From a virus, in IMG/VR virus record IMGVR_UViG_3300024520_000431, positions 1 to 26,272 of that record: a stretch of 26,272 nucleotides of DNA; one strand, given 5' to 3'. Positions 6,598 to 15,487 of the stretch are shown piece after piece; the stretch's first letter is position 1, and the number at the start of each line of letters is the position of its first letter. The notes under the pieces were generated by a model. The model was given only the letters and a program-made list of their open reading frames with translations. It had not been told where the DNA came from and made no database searches. Position numbers and translations under genes: made by a program.

Positions 6598-7737
6598 TTA
6601 CCTGTCAATGTTGTGGGCCACGTCGTTGCCGGCACCGAGGTCTTCTACTGGGGCTGCTTGAGTGATGGTGTTGAATACGTTGCCTGTAGCTACGTTGTCG
6701 TCGTCTCCAGCTGCGGAGAACTTGATGGCCCGGTCCCAGTCAGAGATGAAGTTGCCATTGATGGAGCACCCCACGCATCCGTTGACTAGCTCCACGGCTT
6801 CTAGTCCTACTCCGATGCCGCCCTCACCCTGAATGTAGTTCCCCTGGATGATGGCAAAATCAATGTTGTTCAGGACTACCCCGCGCATCGTCGCCAAGTT
6901 CTGTTGCACGTTGATGTCGCTATTGAACAGGCCGAACCGGTTCTGAGTAGTCTGGGCTCGGACGCCTTCTCTTAGATTTCTGAAGATGGTTCCCCTGATG
7001 AGGAGCCCAGTCTGGACGACGCTGACACCGATGTCCCCACCGCGCAGTTCACAGTCTACGATGATGACCTGAGAGTTCGGGCCTGTGGCAGTTACCATGA
7101 TGAAGTCGGTACCGGGCACCAGAGTATCGAACGACGGGGCCTGTCGGCTGGTAGCTGTATTCGAAGTGCAGTTCATCAGGTATGCAGGGCTATTGGGGCA
7201 CGAGAAGTCGTACACAGACCTAAGAGCTGTCTCGCCTACGTCGGTGGCGTCCCACCCCAGTGCCCCTATGAACTCGACCTGGACCCGGATACACCGAGTT
7301 GCGTTGGCCATGGTTATTACTGCCGTGGCTCCAGCAGGAGGGCCGGCTGTTGGCCTAGCTACCTCAATCCCGACGTCCATCACAGTGGCCTCGGAGTTCA
7401 GCCCCAGTGCCCCCATGTTGCCGGTTGACTTGGTCCTGATGAACGTCTGCTGAGTCCCGGCCCCACGGAGGGTTGTGCTGTTGGGAACCACCAACGGAGA
7501 CGTAGCTGCCCCTGCACCAAGGTCGTAAGTCCCCGGCCTGACCCAAACGTCCAAGTTGGCTCCGGCTGTAGCTAGGGCAGCCTGTAGCTGAACACCGTCC
7601 CCTACATCTAGGAAGTCGCAGTCTGTGCCTAATACGTCACCTACCACGGAGTTCCCGACGACAATAGCCGGGGTCAGCCCTTGAGCCGCGCCGCCACCGC
7701 CGCCACCGCCACCTGTTAAACTAGAACGTCGGGACAT
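6598..7737 (-). CDS. Beta-helix tail spike protein 1
   Basis: This is a 379-residue protein with a pectin-lyase-type right-handed beta-helix. After MSRRSSLT and eight glycines comes the strand-turn region QLQAALATAG...VWVRPGTYDLG, the usual entry to such helices (RPGTY motif). Beta-helix rungs follow, rich in N-x-(I/V) and G-x-(I/V) repeats, for example MRGVVLNNIDFAIIQGNYI. This architecture is typical of trimeric phage tailspikes that bind or cut surface polysaccharide. I cannot identify catalytic acids. The N-terminus resembles that of the 707-residue spike, implying a common docking site. The start follows AAGGTAGGTAATAA. At 379 residues it is short for a spike; no C-terminal trimerisation domain is obvious. 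Confidence 0.8.
   Translation of the reverse strand: MSRRSSLTGGGGGGGGAAQGLTPAIVVGNSVVGDVLGTDCDFLDVGDGVQLQAALATAGANLDVWVRPGTYDLGAGAATSPLVVPNSTTLRGAGTQQTFIRTKSTGNMGALGLNSEATVMDVGIEVARPTAGPPAGATAVITMANATRCIRVQVEFIGALGWDATDVGETALRSVYDFSCPNSPAYLMNCTSNTATSRQAPSFDTLVPGTDFIMVTATGPNSQVIIVDCELRGGDIGVSVVQTGLLIRGTIFRNLREGVRAQTTQNRFGLFNSDINVQQNLATMRGVVLNNIDFAIIQGNYIQGEGGIGVGLEAVELVNGCVGCSINGNFISDWDRAIKFSAAGDDDNVATGNVFNTITQAAPVEDLGAGNDVAHNIDR
7690..7713 (-). repeat. Eight-glycine triplet tract
   Basis: Eight consecutive GGY codons encode a polyglycine linker right after MSRRSSLT in spike protein 1. The DNA is a run of GGT/GGC triplets. Slippage would change linker length in whole codons without breaking the frame. 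Confidence 0.85.
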
Positions 7738-7744
7738 TTATTAC

Positions 7745-8149
7745 CTACCTTACCGGTCCGCTTGAACGCCAAAAACGGAGGACACCAACTAACGGAGAGA
7801 TGTGATTAATCCAGACACCTTCTGCTGCCGCTCCCGTTCCGTCTCCAAACTTGAGCATCTTGAGGTCGAAGTGCCGTTCTTCCCCTGCGCCCATGCGAAT
7901 GCAACCAGCATTAAGTAGAGGCAGAGGCACGGGGTCCCCACCCAAGGACAACGTCAGGTTACTGATGACAGTAGCAGTACGCGTGAAGCTGATGTAGACG
8001 TCCTCTGATTCCGCCTGGATAGTTATCCATTGGTTTGAGAACTCAGCGGGCAACAGCATGGACTGAGCAGCCGCAGCCGAAGCCCTCACGTATGTTTCGA
8101 TTGGAGGCGTAATAGATGCCTCTGAGTTGAGTAATGTATTTCCCGACAT
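7745..8149 (-). CDS. Small beta-rich virion protein between spikes
   Basis: This is a 134-residue hypothetical protein lying between two tail-spike genes, seven to thirteen bases from each, so almost certainly co-transcribed with them. The sequence looks like an all-beta domain: strands such as NQWITIQAESEDVYISFT and VWINHISPLVGVLRFW alternate with short loops. It ends in RSSGPVR, and no signal or membrane segment is visible. AGGAGA lies eight bases before the ATG. Likely roles are a spike-docking adaptor or a minor tail or head protein. I do not recognise a named family. Confidence 0.65.
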   Translation of the reverse strand: MSGNTLLNSEASITPPIETYVRASAAAAQSMLLPAEFSNQWITIQAESEDVYISFTRTATVISNLTLSLGGDPVPLPLLNAGCIRMGAGEERHFDLKMLKFGDGTGAAAEGVWINHISPLVGVLRFWRSSGPVR

Positions 8150-8161
8150 CGTTCCTATCTC

Positions 8162-10285
8162 CTAAAGTTTCTCGCCGTTGGTCCAGAATACACCGGATAT
8201 CTCGGCCATAGTTATATCTACTGCACCCGGAGGGGCGGCACCTGCGGAGTCCATCTCTAGTCTCCAGTAGACAGTGTCCGACTCATAGTAGCCGGATATG
8301 TCGTACAGCCCAAAGTTGATTTCCTGTATCCTAGTCAGGTCGGTACTCAGGACTGGGACAGTAGCCGAGAGGGTGGCCACCTTGGATGTGATGACCTCGG
8401 TTTGGGCTATGGTCCTAGTTATCGGGGTAGTCCCTCCTGTCGGGTCTGCCTCCATTACATTCACGCTCTCGATGGGGAGTACCGAGAGAATCCAAGTCGT
8501 ATTCCCTGGAGCCCCGGGTGCGGTAGCTGGGAGCATGTGGAAGTCGAAAGTCAGCGGGAACGAGGTGTCTAGACCCCGAGGGATATCGAACTGGCCGTAT
8601 ATGGCATCGCCCGAACCGTTCAGTCTAGAGTTCTTCATGATGTGGGCCCAGCCAGTCGGGACTCCGCCGGAGCCAATGGTTGGGTTAGCGTCGGCTACTG
8701 CTCCAGATTCCCCGAAGACGTTGCCTGTGGACTGGATGGTCCTCTTGAACCTAGCGTTGCCGAAGTACTCTTGGGTCCCGTCCGCGTTGAGTTCGGTCCT
8801 AGATGAGTGGAGCTTGAACTGCTGGAACACGGGGGCCGTAGTCAGAATGTTCTGGTTCCGTAGTCTTGACCAGTAACCCGTGGTCCCGTTGATGTTCTTC
8901 GTAGCCCAGGCTGCGTTAGAGTCTACTCCGTACCTGATCTGTTCTGATGTATTGGTCCGGATTAGGACTTCGTTGGCGTAACGGTGGAATAAGTCTGAGT
9001 GGGTGGATAGTACGCCGAATGGAGTCCAGGCTGCCCCGTCCCAGAGTTCCCAAACGAAATCTCCGCCGATGTTCGCCGCTACGGTCTGGAGCACCTTGAG
9101 GCCCCAATGTTTTTTCAGGCCTACGATGTCTTGGAGGGTTGTGCAGAATAGGATGGAGTGGTTGGCCCCGAGCCCCTGGAAGGAAAGGGTCGAACCCGTA
9201 GGGCTAGAGGCCGCAGCTGACTCGTCTACGAACCCGGCACCGTCGCCGACGCCAGCAGTCCCATCGGTTGTCAGGACGACCATCTCTCGAGTGTAGGAGT
9301 CCCCCTCTCCGAACACAGCCTCCGTGCCCTTCTCTGGGCTTCCGACGTGGAGCTCCGACTGGCACTTGAAAGCTTGGTCCTCGGCAAATTCATCCTGGTA
9401 GTTGGCTATGATAGTTGCGCCGGTCTTCCAGGCAGTAGGAGCTGAAATCATCGACTCTTGGTACGAGCATCCGACGGCGTGGTAAGTACCTGAGACAAGC
9501 ACAGGGTCTACCAGGATGTCGTTGGTTACCGAGTTGTCGATGTGTACGGCGGACAAGTGGACGATTGCACTGTTGTCGATGATGCTGATGCCGTTGGTGC
9601 AACCCTCGATCGTAGCGTCTGAGACTGTAAGCTGACCCGGGCCGCACTCAAAGCCGTTGGTGATGGTACCTGTTACTGGGCCAATCTGAACTGAGTGCGC
9701 ATGGACCGAGCCAGAGTTGTTCACGAGGACTGCAGAGCCGATAGTTCCCACAGCTACGAACAGGCCATCGATAATCAGGAGCCCGCCGCCGACGACTGTA
9801 GCCATTACGTTGTCGCAGGTTCCGGACATGTACTGGATATCTCGGCAGGCTAGTGTCCCGGCTCCGAGGTTAGCGATGCCGGTACCCAGGACCCCGGTTC
9901 CGATGAGTCTACAATCAGTGACCGTCGCCGAAGCAGCGGAGGTGACAATGCCACCGGCAGCGTCGTTAGGGAGGGTTACCGAAAATCCACGTATGGTTGA
10001 GTTTAGGGACAGGGTGACCCGGGTTCCGCCTGGCGCAGCACCTGTGATGGATGCCCACGCATCAGATTCCAGGTTGACCGAGGCAGGGACTGTCACCGAC
10101 TCAGGGTAAGTCCCGGGACCGACCTTTACCGTATCTCCTCCGGCTGCTGCTGCGAGTGCACCCGCAATAGTGGCGAAGGTAGTCCTTGCTGCTGGTTGGA
10201 GGAGCACGACGCCTACTACACCGCCGTTAGTTATACCCGCTGCGGCTCCGGCACCACCGGCACCGATGTTTCCTCGTCTGCTCAT
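8162..10285 (-). CDS. Beta-helix tail spike protein 2, multidomain
   Basis: This is a 707-residue tail spike. Residues 1-30 are MSRR plus a Gly/Ala-rich linker like spike 1. Residues 35-280 form a right-handed beta-helix beginning with TIAGALAAAAGGDTVKVGPGTYPESV, the PGTY entry of pectin-lyase-fold proteins. The middle (about 300-500) contains an aromatic beta domain with FVWELWDGAAWTPFG and GYWSRLR, a module I associate with other phage and environmental surface proteins. The last 200 residues look like a beta-sandwich. A strong GAGGAGG lies nine bases before the ATG, which begins one base after the stop of the ejection gene. Host glycan recognition or depolymerisation is likely from the fold; active-site residues cannot be assigned. 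Confidence 0.82.
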   Translation of the reverse strand: MSRRGNIGAGGAGAAAGITNGGVVGVVLLQPAARTTFATIAGALAAAAGGDTVKVGPGTYPESVTVPASVNLESDAWASITGAAPGGTRVTLSLNSTIRGFSVTLPNDAAGGIVTSAASATVTDCRLIGTGVLGTGIANLGAGTLACRDIQYMSGTCDNVMATVVGGGLLIIDGLFVAVGTIGSAVLVNNSGSVHAHSVQIGPVTGTITNGFECGPGQLTVSDATIEGCTNGISIIDNSAIVHLSAVHIDNSVTNDILVDPVLVSGTYHAVGCSYQESMISAPTAWKTGATIIANYQDEFAEDQAFKCQSELHVGSPEKGTEAVFGEGDSYTREMVVLTTDGTAGVGDGAGFVDESAAASSPTGSTLSFQGLGANHSILFCTTLQDIVGLKKHWGLKVLQTVAANIGGDFVWELWDGAAWTPFGVLSTHSDLFHRYANEVLIRTNTSEQIRYGVDSNAAWATKNINGTTGYWSRLRNQNILTTAPVFQQFKLHSSRTELNADGTQEYFGNARFKRTIQSTGNVFGESGAVADANPTIGSGGVPTGWAHIMKNSRLNGSGDAIYGQFDIPRGLDTSFPLTFDFHMLPATAPGAPGNTTWILSVLPIESVNVMEADPTGGTTPITRTIAQTEVITSKVATLSATVPVLSTDLTRIQEINFGLYDISGYYESDTVYWRLEMDSAGAAPPGAVDITMAEISGVFWTNGEKL

Positions 10286-10286
10286 G

Positions 10287-13058
10287 TCAGAGTCCCTCCT
10301 CGACGGACTGAGATTGTGTAAGTGTAGCCGATGCGAGGCCTAAGGGCCTAGAGGCTGGACGTGGGCCAGTTATCCCTGAGGCCTGAGCTTGCTGCTCAGT
10401 CTGCGCAGCCGTGGACTGCATAGCTTGTACGAACTGGCCTGAGAGTGTTGGGTCGATATCCAGGCCGAACGCCTGCCCGAGCTGGATTCTACTTTGGTAC
10501 GAAACTGTCCCGCCGGCACTGGCAACCTCAGTTAGGACCTCCATTGCCTGCATTCTCATCTCGTTGTGCATCGACGGTAGGACTGACCTCACGGCCTCCA
10601 TCCCGGACGCATTGGGGATTCCGGATGCGATGTCCTCGTATACTGATACGGGGTCTTCTAGCGCTGCCACCTTGTCAGTGAACTCGTCCATGTCTGTAGC
10701 TGACGGGGGAACCATTACCTGGTTAGGAAACAGCGGGTCCATGACTACAGGGGGGAGCACCCCGGCAAGATAGAACAAGCTACCCACTGCCACCTCCTGA
10801 GAATACTGCGAAACGCTCTCGTCCAGTAGGTCCAGGCTCTCTGTCGTCGCACCGAGCCTGTTGATGAGAAGCTCAGGGTTAGCACTTAGTTCCATGATTT
10901 CGTCGGCGAGCTCCACGAAGGCCTCTTGCCTCGTAGCTGGGTTGCGGAGCGCGGCGACTAGAGGGGTCGCTGTTGCTGTAACTGACGGTCTGCCGAGTCT
11001 ACCTAGCGAGCGCTCTCCAGATTCGATAGACTTCTTGAGGGCTAGGGAGGCTTTCTCCATCCTACCGCCGACCCTCCTCAGGACCTTCTCCCACTCCAGA
11101 ATCTTCTCCCAGGTTTTAGCTGGGTTAGCTGCGAACTTAAGTGCAGTAACGGCAGCCCCACCTGCTAGGCCGCCCAACCCGCCTCCAGCCATGTTACCAA
11201 CCACAGCCCCAAGTGCCGGGGATACGTTCCTGGCCAGGATTTGAGGTAGACTTGTGGCCTCAGCCTCAGCCTTCACTGCACGGTTGAACTGAGCCCTGCG
11301 GTTAATGTCCAGGGCATGCCTCTCTATAGACTGGGTCAGCCCCTCGGTAGCCTTACCTAGGCTGGTCGGTATCCCTAGATTGCTTGCGTCCGCTGAATGG
11401 TCCTCGAGATTCTTCGTTATCTCTCTTAGCCTGTCCACGGTGATGTCGCCGCGAGGTTCCTCGAAGTCCTTGAATGCATCCCTGAGCCGACCAGATGTGA
11501 CTACTGGACCAGACTCTGTCCCGCCGATATCCGAAGATGCCTTTAGTATCCCGACTTCCGTGTCAAGTACGGCGTTTCTCTTGGAGAAGATGGTGCCAGC
11601 TCTTCCGAATGCATTCTCGTCGCCAAGTGCGGCGTTGAGGAGGGTCCGCTGCTCGTGTAGGAAACCGGATGCGTCGCTCTCTTTTGCTGCAGCAACTCCC
11701 AAGTCGTCGCTTAGGCCAACAAGCTGCCTGTGCATCTGGGCCGGGGTCCCACCTCTTATGGCCGCAGCCCTGCCTTCGACTACACCCAGGGTCTTCCCCA
11801 GCAAATCGCTCGATCCCTTGAACGCATTGTTATCTAGGGCCTGGGTCACCGCTACACGGATTCTCTGCGCTGCGTTGTCAGATGCGGCAGCGACCACTTC
11901 CCTTGGTACGTCCCCGAGGGCTTTGGCGAACTGGGGGGCTAGGCTGTCGTAGTCCCGCACGGTCCTGGCGTAGCTCGAGAACTCGTCTGTGGCGGCCTTG
12001 ATATTCGTAGCTATATCGTCAGCGGCCCGCACCATACTTTCCGGGCTTCTGATGAGGCTGGCCCTTGTGTTGGTATCCATCATGCGAAGTTGAGGAGCGT
12101 CCGGGCTTCTAAGCAGGGTCTCGCCCAGTTCGGTTGGGGTCTGCCGAACAATGCTCTGTTCAGCTGCATCAATCCTAGAGCCAGATACCAACCTGGTCCC
12201 CGGTGTCATGGACATGCGGTTCACCAAGGCTCGGCCCCCAGTGACAACCCCCTGCAGGCCCAGGCCTAGGACCATGCCCATGCCAGCATCGGAGAACACC
12301 CTCTCAGCCGTCAGCTCTGTATTAGTGATTTGAGAGACAGCGTGGTTCATGGCTGCAGAGGCTACGATACCCTCCGTGGCTTCCCTGCCGATGACTCCAG
12401 CTACCCTCGAACCGCGCTCGCTCAAGCCTAAAGTCCTAGAAATCTGTCCCGCGAAGAACCGCTCCGCGCTGGGGGCAATGGTTCGCGCTAACCCAGCTGG
12501 ACCCGCTGCCCTGAACGCCTGGCGCAATAGCCCGCCTTGCCCACCTGGCAAGAGGAGTGGGCCGAATACCCCCGCGGTCATTCCTATCCTGGTAAACCCT
12601 GGAACGTTCTCCGCTACCATCCCGGATGTCCGTCTTGTTCCAGGCCTGATGGCTTCCTGAGCAGCGCCAGAGAGACCAAAGCTTAGGGTATTGGCGGCAG
12701 CGTTGAAGAGAGCCGTGCCCCTGTAGTTGTTTGCTAGAACTCTTCGGGTCGACTCCTTGTCGTCTCTAGCGAATATTTGGCCCGCCAAGGGCTGTATCTC
12801 CGCGTTCCCAGTAAGTATCCTGAGGCTCCTGTTGCCCTGTTGAGCCAAGTCACGAATGTTGGCGATATCGCCTGCTCTTACTACATCGTGCTGCATGTTC
12901 CCGTCGTCGCCGGTGTAGACAATCTCTATCGGCTGGTCGGGGTCCTTCGGTGCTTGGCCCATCTGGAACAGGCGCTGCTCGAATTCCCCATCATTGCCTA
13001 GGTCGACAACTTCCTCGTCGCCGTCTGCGTTTATGACAATGTATGTGGGGTCTGGCAT
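10287..13058 (-). CDS. Putative internal virion (ejection) protein C
   Basis: This is a 923-residue protein, probably ejected into the cell with the DNA. The first 90 residues are a small mixed domain (MPDPTYIVINADGDEEVVDL). Hydrophobic Gly/Ala stretches occur near 155-180, 257-275, 610-645 (AGGGLGGLAGGAAVTAL) and 755-775. Between them lie long charged helices, including 640-685. This mix of helices and membrane-active stretches matches the T7 gp15/gp16-like trans-envelope proteins. No SLT catalytic motif is visible, unlike T7 gp16. The ATG overlaps the previous stop by one base (TGATG). It is the third of three consecutive ejection-like genes between the nozzle and the spikes. Assignment is by architecture and position. 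Confidence 0.6.
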   Translation of the reverse strand: MPDPTYIVINADGDEEVVDLGNDGEFEQRLFQMGQAPKDPDQPIEIVYTGDDGNMQHDVVRAGDIANIRDLAQQGNRSLRILTGNAEIQPLAGQIFARDDKESTRRVLANNYRGTALFNAAANTLSFGLSGAAQEAIRPGTRRTSGMVAENVPGFTRIGMTAGVFGPLLLPGGQGGLLRQAFRAAGPAGLARTIAPSAERFFAGQISRTLGLSERGSRVAGVIGREATEGIVASAAMNHAVSQITNTELTAERVFSDAGMGMVLGLGLQGVVTGGRALVNRMSMTPGTRLVSGSRIDAAEQSIVRQTPTELGETLLRSPDAPQLRMMDTNTRASLIRSPESMVRAADDIATNIKAATDEFSSYARTVRDYDSLAPQFAKALGDVPREVVAAASDNAAQRIRVAVTQALDNNAFKGSSDLLGKTLGVVEGRAAAIRGGTPAQMHRQLVGLSDDLGVAAAKESDASGFLHEQRTLLNAALGDENAFGRAGTIFSKRNAVLDTEVGILKASSDIGGTESGPVVTSGRLRDAFKDFEEPRGDITVDRLREITKNLEDHSADASNLGIPTSLGKATEGLTQSIERHALDINRRAQFNRAVKAEAEATSLPQILARNVSPALGAVVGNMAGGGLGGLAGGAAVTALKFAANPAKTWEKILEWEKVLRRVGGRMEKASLALKKSIESGERSLGRLGRPSVTATATPLVAALRNPATRQEAFVELADEIMELSANPELLINRLGATTESLDLLDESVSQYSQEVAVGSLFYLAGVLPPVVMDPLFPNQVMVPPSATDMDEFTDKVAALEDPVSVYEDIASGIPNASGMEAVRSVLPSMHNEMRMQAMEVLTEVASAGGTVSYQSRIQLGQAFGLDIDPTLSGQFVQAMQSTAAQTEQQAQASGITGPRPASRPLGLASATLTQSQSVEEGL

Positions 13059-15487
13059 CAGGGTGCAATCCTTGCCCGGCTGTTACGGACCGCGTTCTGT
13101 AGGCCCAGTCTACGTGTTGGAACCCCTCCTCTGGACTGAATCAGAGAAGCCGCTTCCCTACCTATTAGGTTGGAGGTTGCCCTCAGGGATGCTGCAGCGT
13201 CGTCTCTCATATCGAAGCTGTTGATATTAGGCACCAGAGACTCGACTAGTTCTAGGTCGGGCCCGTTCAGCGCTCCCAGACCTAGGCCTCTGGCCAGGAG
13301 GATCTGGTTGAATCGGGTAAACGATATGTTCTCACCGCCAGATATGCCCAGGCTCTCGAAGAAGTCCTCGCTTTCGGTCCTCGCGGCAAGCCTTTGCAGC
13401 GATTCCATGATGTCCTTGATTTGGGCAACCTTAGTTTTCATCTCCTCAAAGGCTCGCTTGCTTGCCGGAGATGAGTTGACCACCGCCATAGCTTCTTCGT
13501 TAAATCGATGGTTGAGGACAGTCTGCGCCCTATTTGAAAGTGCTATCGCTTGTTCTGGCCTAGTCAGGAAGTCGGGGACTCTGCGGAAATCATGGAATAC
13601 GTAGACATCTTCTCCGGCTGTGTTCGTCGCCGTAGAGTTCGGCCCAGGGGTCCAAGTTCTTTGGACACTCATGTTATCTTCGTTCATGGACAGGAGACGG
13701 GTGAGGTGGATGTTGTTCGGGGGCAGGGGCCTCCCCTGGCTGTCCCGGCTCACGGATACGTCACTCAAATGCCGGCGAACCCTCGAACCCTCGAACCCGG
13801 CGACGCTGTCCCTCGGGCTGTATGACTGAACCTGGTCGCTTCCTACAGCTGTGGTCCTTGCTGGCCTCTGACGCTCTTCCTGAGTCTGGGGCTGTCCTGT
13901 CGTTGTGCCAGTTCCACCGCCCCTTCTTGCTCTTCTGGGCTGGGCTGCCGCCGCTTCTACGCCCGCTTGCTCCAGCGCTCCTGGGCCTTCACGAGACACC
14001 AGCCTCCTTAGGGCCATCTCCGCGTCTAGGTTCCTCTGGGAGACTTGTCTCACGCTACTAATCGTCTCTGAGATATGGACTGCGCCTGTAGCCCGAGCTG
14101 CCTCGATTCGTGCCTGGTTTTGAGCTTGGCGCATCTGAGTCTGCATTATCTCCCAAGCCTGCCTCTCGGCATCGGATGAGGAACGCAGTTTGCGTGCTTC
14201 GATGTCCTCTAAGGCCCTCTGCCGATGCATGTCAGTCAGCATGGCTCTAGCCTTGGTCTCGTCCCCGGTAATGCGAATCAGGTCGCCAAGGATGTTTCTG
14301 GCAGTCGTGACTCCAGCCCTAGCGTTGATGATGTTAGCCTTCTGTGCGTCGATGTCTCTGGCTATAGCGTTATCGATAATACTAAGGGCCGCGTTCGAGC
14401 CAACACCCGTCAGGCCTCTGCCAAACTCACCAAGTGCTACAGCTATGGACGCACCAATCCTGGCCCCGGAACCTCGGCTCGAGAAGAACCGGTTAGGGTC
14501 AATCTCTCTGGCTGAGACTTCTCTATTTAGTGCCTGGACCTCTTCCCAGTACCCCCGCATCTTCTGGAAGCTCTCGTCCACAATGCCCTGCATGATCTGC
14601 TCGTCTTCAAGCATTGCCCTTGCGGTGTCAGCGTGGACAGCGGATAGCTGAGCGTCCCTAGTTGCGAGGTTGTTTACCAGGTCGTCCTTCTGTTGGATTG
14701 CCAGCTCGGCCAAGGTCGACCTCTCAGCCTCTAGCTCCGGCGGGACATGGCCAGAGATGAACTCTTCCATGGTCACCGTAGTTGTCATCCGAGGACCGCC
14801 CGCGCCTCCTCTGCGCCCAGGTCCTGCTTCCGGAGCCCCCAAGTCGAACGGGAGGTTAGGGAAGTTAGGGTCTACGATTCCCACGCCTCCAGGGTCAACG
14901 CTAAAGGTGGCAGCATCAGCATCTCCACCAACACCTAGTAGAGCGTTAATGTCGGCCGTCTCGTCTTTCTGGCGCTGCTCGTTGGTGACGTTCGAAGATG
15001 GCCCAGAAGCTGTGGCGGGCCGCTGCCTGCCCCTAACCGCTCCTCCCTGGGACTCTGGCCTAGAAGGGACGATTCCTGGGTCGAACGTACGGAAGTCGGT
15101 GACGATGCCATCGGCTGGTGCAGGCGTGGCTCCGGCGGGTATCTCGTCTTCGTTGGTTGCGAGTAGGGGTTGCTCGGGTGGAGCGAATACGTCCTGAGCC
15201 TGCAACCCGGGACCAGGCTGCGCGAACCCTCCGGAGACGTCTCCAGCTCCGACAAGCCCTCCGGGTGTCCCGCGTACATCCTCTGCGCTAATCCCAGCCT
15301 CTTCGCTTAGGGCTATAGTCCGGGCCGTATCGCTTACCAACTGGTCCTGCGAGGCCCCCAGGTTCCCCTGTAAGGCTTGCGCGGTAGCTGTGGGTATAAC
15401 GAACCTCTGGCCGTCCTCGGACTCGACTACGGTGGTCTCCTGGCCCTCTATGACGGGCCCTGGGCCGACTTCGTTGGGTCCCGGCAT
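13058..15487 (-). CDS. Putative internal virion (ejection) protein B
   Basis: This is an 809-residue structural protein. Residues 1-240 are low-complexity, rich in Pro/Gly/Asp and probably disordered. Residues 250-335 are helical. A hydrophobic segment at about 342-372 (IGASIAVALGEFGRGLTG...NAALSIIDNAIARDID) is followed by a long coiled-coil-like region, 373-470, with many Ala/Arg/Gln. The pattern of IGASIA...ALG followed by N-A-AL-IID-AI-RDI-AQ recurs in virion proteins of many environmental phages. The C-terminal 300 residues are mixed and helical. Start and stop overlap both neighbours by one base (TAATG, TGATG). GAGGAG lies seven bases before the start. A tape-measure role is less likely given the nozzle gene upstream. 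Confidence 0.6.
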   Translation of the reverse strand: MPGPNEVGPGPVIEGQETTVVESEDGQRFVIPTATAQALQGNLGASQDQLVSDTARTIALSEEAGISAEDVRGTPGGLVGAGDVSGGFAQPGPGLQAQDVFAPPEQPLLATNEDEIPAGATPAPADGIVTDFRTFDPGIVPSRPESQGGAVRGRQRPATASGPSSNVTNEQRQKDETADINALLGVGGDADAATFSVDPGGVGIVDPNFPNLPFDLGAPEAGPGRRGGAGGPRMTTTVTMEEFISGHVPPELEAERSTLAELAIQQKDDLVNNLATRDAQLSAVHADTARAMLEDEQIMQGIVDESFQKMRGYWEEVQALNREVSAREIDPNRFFSSRGSGARIGASIAVALGEFGRGLTGVGSNAALSIIDNAIARDIDAQKANIINARAGVTTARNILGDLIRITGDETKARAMLTDMHRQRALEDIEARKLRSSSDAERQAWEIMQTQMRQAQNQARIEAARATGAVHISETISSVRQVSQRNLDAEMALRRLVSREGPGALEQAGVEAAAAQPRRARRGGGTGTTTGQPQTQEERQRPARTTAVGSDQVQSYSPRDSVAGFEGSRVRRHLSDVSVSRDSQGRPLPPNNIHLTRLLSMNEDNMSVQRTWTPGPNSTATNTAGEDVYVFHDFRRVPDFLTRPEQAIALSNRAQTVLNHRFNEEAMAVVNSSPASKRAFEEMKTKVAQIKDIMESLQRLAARTESEDFFESLGISGGENISFTRFNQILLARGLGLGALNGPDLELVESLVPNINSFDMRDDAAASLRATSNLIGREAASLIQSRGGVPTRRLGLQNAVRNSRARIAP

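Noticed and set aside
13058-15487. Tape-measure protein
   Set aside because: Its length and coiled coils would allow it, but the neighbouring nozzle-type tail protein and the lack of long-tail tube or sheath genes argue for a short-tailed virion with ejection proteins.
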